Assembly (NCBI GenBank): GCA_030549495.1
Contig: JAUIRK010000948.1
Location: 1 to 64,000, forward strand
Length of the DNA stretch: 64,000 nucleotides
Direction of reading: 5' to 3'
Source: Nectonema munidae
Lineage: Eukaryota; Nematomorpha; Nectonematoida; Nectonematidae
In this document: in pieces, positions 47,522 through 56,802 of the stretch
Layout of the letters: each line of letters starts with the position of its first letter
Numbering within the stretch: position 1 is the stretch's first letter
Notes under the pieces: generated by a model
The model's database searches: none
Told to the model about the DNA's origin: nothing
What the model saw: the letters and a program-made list of their open reading frames with translations, nothing else
Program-made: the position numbers and the translations under genes

Positions 47522-48680
47522 AAAGTATTATAAGCCAAAATTTTGAAAGAGATTTTATTTTTCGAAAATATTTTTAAGACAGTATCAAGAAGTAAACCGC
47601 AAATCTGATTGAAGCTTTCAGATATTTTAAAAACATAAATGCCAAACCTGAGTCTAAAAATGAAACCAGCATCTTCCATTTGACATAAAAACAGATATTT
47701 TATTTAAATTTCAAAAATATTTCTGTAGCCATTAGAAGTAAATCCAACATTTGATTGACACCTACAGACATTTTTAAACTTCTAAATGCAAAAACTGATC
47801 TTAGAAATAAAACTAGCATCGTTAATTTGCTATAAAAACATATATTTCATGTAAAATTAGAGAGAATATTTTGGAATATAGTTTTCAGACCTAAATCGCA
47901 AATTTGATTAACACTGACAGTAAAACTTCTAAATGCAAAATCTGAGTCGAGAAATGAAACCAGCATGATCGATTTTGTATAAAAACAAATATTTTATGTA
48001 ATTGAATGAATTAAAAGTAAACCGCAAATTTGATTAACACATAGTTATTTTCAAATCCTAAATGTAAAAAATAAGTCGAATGAAATCAGCAAAGCCAATT
48101 TGGTATAAAAACATATATTTCATGTAAAATTTGAAGGAATGTTTTTGGAAACAATTTTTAGAAGCAAACCCCAAATTTGATTAACACTTATAGGTATTTT
48201 CAAATCCTAAATGTAAAAAATAAGTCCAGAAATGAAACCAGCAAGGCTAATTTGGTATAAAAACATATATTTCATGTAAAATTTGAAGGAATATTTTATT
48301 AGATATATTTCTCCTCAATCAAAATTTTTATTGACATTTTTTTAAAAAGTAGCCATGATTATTGATAATTTAAATATATAAAGTCTTATGCGTTCAAAAC
48401 TGTATATATAATTATAAAATGTCAAGGTAGTATATAATATAGACCCTAAGTTAAAAGGTTTACTACAGATATCAAAATTTTGCTTAAAAATTTAATTTTT
48501 TATTTTTATTGACTTTTTTGACATGAAAGGTTCATTCAACTACCATGAAAATGGTATCAAAAGATGCAGCTAGCGATTTTAGAAAAGTCACGAAATTTGA
48601 AGGGATATGATTCAGTCAATTTTGTACAATTAATTTTTTAGTGAAGGGAGAAGGCATTTTACGCCCCAGCACTAATAGGG
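47522..48680 (-). repeat. array element D (about 145-bp internal monomers)
   Basis: Reverse orientation. Monomers carry GATTGACAC/GATTAACAC boxes at about 47752, 47905, 48030 and 48180 (spacing 125-150 bp), and AACCAGCA-type boxes. The leader is AAAATTTAATTTTTTA-rich. The right end ACTAATAGGG (48671-48680) is followed by TTAA. The left end carries TATTATAAGCC, inverted relative to element A. Confidence 0.78.
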
Positions 48681-48684
48681 TTAA

Positions 48685-49929
48685 GCCTTATTGAAGTGCT
48701 TTTCAAATTTAATAAAAGTTGAACCTTTGTAGAGTGGGCTTAGAAAATGAAATTGTCTGAGATAATGTAAGTTAAATACAAAATAAACTTCGAGAAGCAA
48801 AACTAATTATTCTTATTATTTTTTCCAGAACCAATATGAAGTAGTTTATAACAAATAGTAGAGCTGTTTTGGGCAACGCTTATTTCAATTATAAAAAATT
48901 ATATAAAGAAAGAGCTGTGTATTCTTGGAGCCAAAAGTAAAAAATCTTTTAAAAGAATTTTTAGGATTAACTAAAATTTTTAGCATGGAATTGGAAAACT
49001 AGAGCTTAGAAGCGATCATGGATTTTCGAACAGGAATTAGCACTGAAAAGACATAATCAATGCAATAAAATCCTAAATATGGGGTTCGTGTATTAAGATA
49101 AATTCGTTGATAAATACTTGACGCAGCAGTAAAATTTTTATGAAAATCATTTAAAATGATGTGGTAAAAAACTCTAATTAGACCGAGAAATCCTAATATC
49201 ACTTCATCTTTTCTTTTCTTATGACTTGTGTTCTTAGAGAGCCCTTTTGACACTCTTTGGTCTGGTTCATATTCCACTACTAGTTTATATAGCCCTACAA
49301 ATGCCCATTTTTATAGAATATACTTCCGCTTTTCATCCACATTGAGAAGTGTTGATTTATTGACAGTGATGTCCCATTAGAGCGTGAGGGGAGTGGGTAA
49401 GAGTCCTGATTGCTAATCTCTAATAGCAAATCCTAATTGCGAAAACCGAGTCTACAAAATCAGGATTCTGCAATGTATCATGTTAAGGATTCGACATTCA
49501 TCTTCTTCAACTCCTGATTTTCTTCCACATTTGCCCCTCTTCCCGATTTGACTGACGTTAAAACGAACTTTTTATTTATGAAGTTTACAGCAGCAACGCT
49601 TGGATAGTAAATTTCACAAGTCGTGCGCACACCCTTCCCTTTTGAAGCAACTAGTTTATAGTGATGTGATACGTTTCCTAAATCAGAAAACGGTAAGATG
49701 ATGCCGAAGGAACAGAAGAATGGACGAGGGAAAACAAATAGTGTTAAATGGATTAGAACATTCTTTATCAGTACATAATTATCTGCAGTACATAGTGAGA
49801 TATAAGGCAATGTTTGATAACTCAGTTCTTATTATTGGGAAATGATTGCTCTTACAATCTGTCTGAGTAAATATAGCCATTTCAATTGTTTTATTAATAT
49901 CTGGTCATTATGTAAGAAAAAAATAATTT
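48685..49929. other. non-coding stretch
   Basis: Minus-strand ORFs 48999-49277 and 49478-49810 were examined: mixed composition, no motif, no convincing splice context. No gene called. Confidence 0.5.
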
Positions 49930-50052
49930 AGTAGGAAGGAAATTGTATTTTTGCTTATTTTGTAGGAAAAATCTGTATTTTTTACAACTTTGTAGGAAAA
50001 AATCTGTATTTTTCCTTATTTTGTAGGAAAAAAATCTGTATTTTTATTTATT
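49930..50052 (+). repeat. 30-31 bp tandem repeat, four units
   Basis: Units TTTGTAGGAAAAA-TCTGTATTTTT start near 49930, 49960, 49990 and 50021; the first is most diverged (AGTAGGAAGG). It ends next to TTCTTCCTACTTTAG, an inverted echo of TTTAGTAGGAAGG. Confidence 0.85.
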
Positions 50053-50529
50053 TTCTTCCTACTTTAGAAAAATGACTGATTTTTTTCCTCGACTTTCGGT
50101 CGACGCAAACTTGGAAATTATCTGCCTCAGACGTAATCACAAATCCTTGGTAGTGGTCTATTACTAACTCACTCCATACTTCTGCCAACACTTCGTCCGC
50201 TCACTAAAGTCACGTTACTCCAGTTCCACATTTACTGTTCGTTTCTGAGAATAAAAATGGTTACAGAAAGAATCATAAGCAAAGACTAAACTAAAATGGC
50301 TTTGACCATTGGTCGTTTTACTCAATTAAGGCTGACATGACGATGTCATAATGAGTTAATATAAAAAGGGCATCAAACTAAATTTTTTGAAATGCTTAGT
50401 GAAATAAAAATAAGCCTTTGAAAATAGGGTGTAAAAGAACAGTTTACAAAAATTGAAGAATGGAACAACCAATATCATTTGCTAATAAGATTATAGTATT
50501 CTTATTAATCTTAAAAGTATGATATACTA

Positions 50530-50768
50530 CAGTCAACCCCTGCTTATTCGCGGTTTCAGTCATTCGCCAATTAGCACTACCAATTAATAGGTAATCGGCT
50601 AAAGTTCTTATCGGTGCATTGCTACTTTCGATCTTACACTTAGACAATACATGTCCTACGGACGATCTCTATATTGCTTTTGTGGAACCAACTGGTTCAT
50701 AGCAGTGCCTTTCCATAAATGAGGAAAACTGTGAGTAATTTTGTATGCCTTGACATCTAGGTCCACTG
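50530..50768. mobile_element. Tigger/pogo-type MITE, 239 bp
   Basis: Ends CAGTCAACCCCTGC and GGTCCACTG, flanked by TA on both sides (50528-50529 and 50769-50770). The CTTATTCGCGG subterminal motif is the classic pogo/Tigger terminus. No coding capacity; the minus ORF 50444-50647 crosses its edge and is spurious. Confidence 0.75.
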
Positions 50769-50770
50769 TA

Positions 50771-51180
50771 TCTGGAAGAAATTGTATCGTTATTTATACA
50801 TTCTTTATCAGTGCATTATCTAATATTTAATTATTTAGAATCCAGGGGTTCTCAAATCCATGTTGAGCACATGTGTGCGGTAGTGGCTTTATTTTTGTGA
50901 ACTGAAAGCATAGATGTTGATGTATCTATTTGTATTCAAAATATTAGTCCTTTGACAGAAAATGGTGTAAGCATTATTGAAGAAATAATAAGTCAAAACA
51001 GAAGCGCACATCCTTAAAATTTGAGGAGGAGCGAACTTTTTTTTAATTTTCAAAATTATAAAAGAATTTGTCAAATGAACACACTACCATTATTGCCTGA
51101 GATTATACTTGCACGCTAAGCTCCCAATCCCACCATAACATGGATAATTACACAAATTTTATCAAGTCCATCACTACCTT
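50771..51180. other. non-coding stretch
   Basis: CCAGGGGTTCTCAAATCC at 50841 looks like a left hAT terminus, but no right end was found. Otherwise nothing. Confidence 0.4.
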
Positions 51181-52590
51181 CTAGAAAGAAAGAAAGATTT
51201 ATTCATACAATTATAAAAAAAAGAACAGTTCGTGACATCAGCAAGACAAAATGTTTACAAATTTAAATAGAATAGACAATATATTTTCAATATAGATTTT
51301 TTTTTAAGGGAAATATTCAAAAAGGCCTTAAGGCCGCTGATATGAATAAAACCCATACACATTTATAAAAGTGTACGTAAGATTTGGTAATGAACGAGAA
51401 CAAAGCTGGCACAAAAGAAATAATCATGAACGCAAGAGGATAAAGAAAAGTATCAAAAAGCATGACAAGAAACATGAAGAGAAAATTTGTATATATAATA
51501 AATATTTCGTTAACAAATTATGAATATAGACAAGAGTAAAAACAAATAATGGAATATGATAAGAAAACATATGTATTGTATATTATATAAGCTAAAAGAC
51601 CATGAAATAAGAAATAAGTAATAAAATACATAAAACAAATGGAGAAATAAAATACAAAACTTGTACAAGCTAAGAATTTAGTTGATATTTACACACATAA
51701 CATTACGTAGAATGACAAATAAATTCATAATTTTCATGAGAAGTTTTTTTATTCTATTTTTACAAACACTTATTTTAAGAACGATACAATCAGTGTCAAT
51801 TAAAAAAGAGTTGTAGTTAAGAGATCATTTGTATTTTAAAGTTTGTTTCGATAGTTTATTGTAATATAAGGGAAATGACAGATGAAAATTATACTGAACT
51901 TCGTTATTATAAGTAATAAAATCATCAAACATGGGTGGTAAAAATCGATTTAATATTTTATAAGTGAGTATAGATAAATTGTACACATATAAGTCGGTTA
52001 CCTTGAGTGAGTTTAACCTTACAAAAAATTGATCAGTGTGGGATAGAAAATGGCCACCACATACGTACCGTATAATTCTTTTTTGTGTTAACAGAAGGGA
52101 ATTAAGGTTTTTATGACCCCAAAGAACTATACAATAGTTCAAATGTGGAAGGAAAAAACTATTGTATAACAAAAGCTTTATATTAGTAGGAAACAAAGAT
52201 TTGTTATGTCTAAGTATTCCAATATTCCTGGAGAGAATCGCATTAATATGAGATATATGTTGATTCCAGTTAAGTCTACAATCAATAATAACCCCCAGAT
52301 TTTTGAAGCTCTCAACGATTTCAAAGTTAAATTCATCTTTTATAATTTTCCTAGAAGATATACCAAAAATTATAGCTTTCGATTTGGATTAGTTCAAATG
52401 CATATTGTTTTCATCACACCATTTGAAAATAGGAACAAGATCCTTTTTAAAAAAATTCATAGTTAATGGAGGGTTAGCCAAAGAAAATGGAACACTTTCT
52501 GTGATTTTCAAACTTGAGTCCGAGGTGAGTTCAATGGATACCAAGAAGCGATCACTGAGTGGATCGTTTTGCGGTACTGCACTCATAATG
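51181..52590 (-). pseudogene. LINE 3' fragment (RT thumb, C-terminus, 3' UTR)
   Basis: Minus-strand 5'-truncated non-LTR element. It starts within the reverse transcriptase: L-V-P-I-F-K-W-C-D-E-N-N-M-H-L-N (about 52390-52460). It continues L-G-V-I-I-D-C-R-L-N-W-N-Q-H (about 52260), then L-L-L-Y-N-S-F-F-L-P-H-L-N-Y-C-I-V-L-W-G (52110-52190) and K-I-L-N-R-F-L-P-P to a stop at 51825. About 640 bp of 3' UTR follow, ending in TATGAATAAATC and a short (TTTC)n tail at 51181-51200. 5' truncation and a microsatellite tail are usual for LINE insertions. A different family from the 11988 LINE. Confidence 0.75.
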
Positions 52591-53718
52591 GGTCATTTGC
52601 GAATAAATAATTTAGTCTTTGAATTGATTTAAATTATTTCTACTTTTTATTGCCTTCCAGGCCTGATTTTATAGATGTAAATGTGTATTTTTCTTAAAAT
52701 CCTTAAAAAAAAGAAATATGAAGACTCATACTTGAATTTTGGTTTTATTGCTCTGGTGGGGAAGAGAGAGACCTAAATATCTTTTGTGTTTTGAAGTGTT
52801 AGCATCCACTTTTCTAAAGCCCGGTAAATGAAGCACTCGAGTTAAGCAAACAAAGCTATTGACAATTTTAAATGTCAAACAGAACGATTGCACAAATCCA
52901 GATGTAATAACATAGAAATGGTTTCGCAAAATATCAAGTGTGGTTTGAAAGCCTTCTATGAAGTTTCAAAAAAACTCCACAATAAAAAACAGTTGCTTTA
53001 TATTACCATGCTGCAAAGGTATCCTATTGAATGTACTAAGTTACAAACTTGAAAAGTTCAAGCATATCTTCCTATCAAACGATACCGTTAAAAGGCTAAT
53101 ACGAGAGAATAGTTATATTGAGAAATAAGTTTAAGTTTAACTTTAGATATTTAAGAAATAAGAGAAGGCTGGGAAGTGAATAAAATTTATTCAAAATAAT
53201 TTAATTTTTTTTTTAAATCAAATTTATTATTAGGGACATTTCAGAAATGATGACAACCAATTTTTGGTTATTTTTCGACTCCCCTTATCAAAAAGAAATA
53301 TTTTTTAGAGTAAAAAATTATTGATATTGGTTTAAAGCAACAATAAACTATTTTATCTAATTGACAAAAAAATATAATCACTATTTAAAAATAAAAGCAG
53401 ATAAATTTTGCCTCTGAATATATTGATTTAAATTTGCCTTATGGGCGAATTGTCCTTATACTTTAAAAATTATTTATAGCAAAAGGTAATAATATTTTTG
53501 AACAAAAATTAAATAAATACTAAAGTAACTAAGAATATGTTCTTAAGCGGGGAAACACCCTCATTGAAATTTGCTTGTCAAGTTTGACTTCTCTATGAGT
53601 TTCCTTGTTAAATGTAAATCCCTAGATATATTGTTTCTTTAGATTACTTACAACTTCTATAATATAACATTTTAATTTTTATTAAGAAATATAAACAGAA
53701 ATAAATTTAAACTATAAT
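52591..53718. other. non-coding stretch
   Basis: No gene recognised. It includes the 3' flank of the La gene. Confidence 0.5.
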
Positions 53719-54855
53719 TTATTTAGAATTACCGTCTTCCTCTTTTTCTATATTAGCTTTTTTTCTTGTTTGCCAAGAATCGTTTCTTCTATTACCACGC
53801 TTGCGTTTCTTGTTTTGATTCGATTCATGACGATTTTTAACTTCTTCCAAATAAAATTTTTTCTCTTCTTCGCCGAATAAAATAACTACATTAATTTCTA
53901 AACTTTTAATATTAATTTTATATTCTTTTCCAGCCTCTATATTTTCTTCACCAGTGAGATTTTTGAGTGCTTTAATTGCAACATTATCAGCCTTCACGAA
54001 TCGAATATAACCTTCTTCACTTCCTTTAGCATATGTAATCCATCCAATTTCTCCAAAGTCATCAAAAAGTTCTTTAAAATCTTCTCTCGTTATTGTAATC
54101 TTTGAAGGTGTTAATCCATAAAAATGTATTACGTTTCCAGGTGTAAAAATTTTATCTACTTCTTCTTGTAGTTTTTCTTGATTTGCCTTTTTAGCTTCAT
54201 TTTTGATTTCTAAAGCATCCTTTTTATTTTTTATTTCAGCATCTTTTTGAATTTGAAAACTTTCTTTTGACATTACAATAAGAGAATGTGATTTATAGGA
54301 AAGTTTTTCGGTTGTCAAAACTTTTTTAAAATCATCTTCATTTTCAAAAGTAACAAAAACACTACCTTTAAATGCTTTATTGTGAGGCATTCTTCTCATA
54401 TAAACATTCAAAACGGGACCAAATTCAAGAAAAAAAGTTTGTAAGTCAATAAAACTTGTGTTTTTAGGAAAGCCTTTAACATAAACCGTTTTTGATAAAA
54501 ATACCTTTTGGCCTTCTTCAATATCTTTAGGATACGGAAAATTGATCGATCGACGAATGCACTTTTTATCCAGATCAGACTCGAAAAAATTAGATGATTT
54601 GATCCTTAGAGAATCAAAAATAGCTTCTTCATTGCCACTAGTGAGAGAATTTAGTATTTTGAACTTTAATAAAGTAACAGTTGGAACCCAACCTTCTTCA
54701 CAATCATTAATTACCGTCTGAAGAAATTTATCTTGACAATAATTATAATCACTAAAATAGTATTCAAGTTGTTTCACGATTTTGTCATAATCAAATTCTT
54801 TTGTTTCAGAATCGTTTTTTTCATTGCAGGTAGAACTTTCATCAACAGATACCAT
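53719..54855 (-). CDS. SSB: La autoantigen homologue (lupus La protein)
   Basis: La binds the UUU-OH 3' end of nascent RNA polymerase III transcripts, protecting them and aiding tRNA maturation in the nucleus. One uninterrupted frame of 378 residues; ATG 54855 has A at -3 and G at +4. The La motif (about 20-105) has the U-binding set Q29, Y32, Y33, D42 and F44 in Q-L-E-Y-Y-F-S-D-Y and Q-D-K-F-L. RRM1 (about 120-200) has V-Y-V-K-G-F and K-G-S-V-F-V-T-F. A charged linker is followed by the atypical xRRM (about 238-330; G-N-V-I-H-F, E-G-Y-I-R-F). The tail has a basic nuclear-localisation-like K-K-R-K-R-G. Length is close to human La (408). No intron is seen. The stop overlaps an AATAAA hexamer. 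The coding region is intact, so it looks functional. Confidence 0.96.
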   Translation of the reverse strand: MVSVDESSTCNEKNDSETKEFDYDKIVKQLEYYFSDYNYCQDKFLQTVINDCEEGWVPTVTLLKFKILNSLTSGNEEAIFDSLRIKSSNFFESDLDKKCIRRSINFPYPKDIEEGQKVFLSKTVYVKGFPKNTSFIDLQTFFLEFGPVLNVYMRRMPHNKAFKGSVFVTFENEDDFKKVLTTEKLSYKSHSLIVMSKESFQIQKDAEIKNKKDALEIKNEAKKANQEKLQEEVDKIFTPGNVIHFYGLTPSKITITREDFKELFDDFGEIGWITYAKGSEEGYIRFVKADNVAIKALKNLTGEENIEAGKEYKINIKSLEINVVILFGEEEKKFYLEEVKNRHESNQNKKRKRGNRRNDSWQTRKKANIEKEEDGNSK

Positions 54856-55649
54856 TTTAAATATTATGAGAAAAAGAGGGATAAAACTTTAACAATAAAT
54901 TAAAATAAATTAAAAAATAAGTTTAAGTTAGATATCAATAATTATAAAAATTTAGTAAAGCTATAGGTGATACTAAAGTGTAAGTAAATTTCCAGCCAAT
55001 AAAGAAAAGAACTTCTAATTCCTAACCGTAGTTCATTAGAGATCATATCAAAAGCTTTTGAAAAGTCATGAGAAAAAACTTTTTCGATAAAAAATTTAGT
55101 ATTATTAAACTAAACTGAGCATCTTAAGTTGATATATTTTTTAAAAATAGGAAATTATATTTTGATAACATTAATTTATTTTTTCTACTGGAGATTTTTT
55201 TAAGGATTGGTAGAACTTTTAATATTAGTTTATTAAACCTTAGTTATAGAATAAACATATAATGTTAAGTTATTTTACAGTTCATGCCTTCTATATATTT
55301 TAGGGTGCGTCTTTTTACCAAAACGTATCGAAAGGGAGTTGGAGATTACTTGTATTTGTGTAAACCTAGAATAATTTTTGTAAAATAACATTTTACAACA
55401 CAAATAAGAATAATATTCACCCATTGAAGTTACATAGGAAAATATTCATCCACAGGAAATTCTTTTTTTGCTCCGATTATTTTACTTAAGGATTCACTTA
55501 AATCAAATCGTAGCTGCACAAATTTTGAATTTTAATTTTTTTGTATTCATTTTGTATTCTTTAAATAACTTATTTTATTGCATTTTTAATTTTAACAATT
55601 GTTAATTAATTGATGTTTCTAAGGCAGTTATTTTATATGCGGTATATTT
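54856..55649. other. 5' flank of La, non-coding
   Basis: La promoter would lie immediately upstream (54870-55000), but no TATA or CCAAT pattern stands out in the AT-rich background. Confidence 0.4.
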
Positions 55650-55800
55650 AATGTTGGTTGGTTAGTTTCTTTGGATATCAAGGCACTTTCAGCCATAAGC
55701 GTATATGCTCGAAATGGTTAATCACAATTTTGTGATTTTGTTTTAATGGGTCGGGAGCATTGGGGATCGAACCACTGAGGTTCGACTTATAAGGTGAAAC
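55650..55800 (-). repeat. tRNA-derived SINE, copy 1
   Basis: On the minus strand a perfect B-box-like GTGGTTCGATCCCC (about 55756-55769) precedes AATGCTCCCGACC, then an AATCACAAAATTGTGATTAACC palindrome and a TATCCAAAGAAAC part. The same order occurs at 55925-56115, so this is a repeated element, not a tRNA gene. Confidence 0.6.
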
Positions 55801-55924
55801 TCATATATTTAATCTGATAAATATAAAATTTTTATTTGTTTTTACATTTAAAAAACGAAAATTATTCTAGATTTTCCCTGAAGCTCTGCTAGAAATTTTT
55901 CTTAACGCGTGTTAGACAGGATAA

Positions 55925-56115
55925 ATAATTGATTTGGTTGGTTGGAGATATCAAAGCACATTCAGCCGTAAGGCTATACGCTCGCATTATGCTTAAGATG
56001 GTTAATCACAATTTTTGTGAATTTGTTTTTAGAGTTGGGAGCCTTGGGGATCGAAACCTTGACCTTCAACTGTTAAGCTGAGAAGGACACCCTATCAACC
56101 ATTGAGGCTCTAAAT
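55925..56115 (-). repeat. tRNA-derived SINE, copy 2 (more complete head)
   Basis: The minus-strand head GAGCCTCAATGGTTGATAGG (56092-56111) holds an A-box-like TGGTTGATAGG. About 40 nt later comes B-box-like GGTTTCGATCCCC, and then AAGGCTCC, which pairs with the GAGCCT start like an acceptor stem. The body (TTAACCATCTTAAGC, TGAATGTGCTTTGATATC) matches copy 1. Confidence 0.65.
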
Positions 56116-56802
56116 AAATAAATGAAAAAAAAGAAGATAAAAGTTTCTTTATTCATGGACAAATTTTAATTATTATTATTATTATTATGTTTTTGATACT
56201 TTCTTTTGTACTTCATGTTAATTATTAAAGTATATAAAAAATTTAATAATTGTCTCAAAAATAAAAAATATAAAAATATAATAAAAATTATAAATATAAA
56301 ATTACTTTGGAAAATCATTGCATACATATCTAATAATAGTAGATAAAAAGTAAAAAGAATCGGAGAAGCCATCATACTTTGAATGTTAAGGATATGAAAG
56401 TATTATCTTAAACAAAAATTAGAAAATAAATATCATAGTGTATTTTTCTTCAAAGAGGCACGTTTAGCATATTTTGCATTGTAATATGAGCCATGAAGCT
56501 TTAAAGCTGTGAGAAAAAAAACATTTAAAAGTAAAATTATACATTATATTTAGTAATATTTTCTAAAAAAATTAGAATAAATAAACAAAATTCTAAAAAT
56601 ATATGCAAGGAACTAAATAGTCACGATCAGGAATTGAATTCAGACAATTTGAATGGAGAACATACGCTAAAACCATTAGATATTTTGCCGACATTATATG
56701 ATATGACAATTGATATTTGAATGTGGAAATAAAAAGTAAATTTTTATTGTAAAAAATACTTTTTTATTTATTTGTTTACTTTTTTTCAATCTTAAATTTT
56801 AG
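56116..56802. other. non-coding stretch
   Basis: (ATT)n at about 56169-56188. The minus ORF 56166-56375 is low complexity. The acceptor of the following kinase exon lies at 56781-56802. Confidence 0.5.

Noticed and set aside
48999-49277. 92-codon minus-strand ORF
   Set aside because: No recognisable family or conserved pattern; lies in AT-rich intergenic DNA.
49478-49810. 110-codon minus-strand ORF
   Set aside because: No motif, no homologue I can recall, mixed composition and no splice context; likely chance.
49930-50052. CRISPR-like array
   Set aside because: Units of 30-31 bp are contiguous with no unique spacers in a eukaryotic context; a simple tandem repeat.
55650-56115. tRNA genes
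   Set aside because: A- and B-box-like sequences exist, but the cloverleaf is incomplete and the same body is repeated; called SINEs instead.
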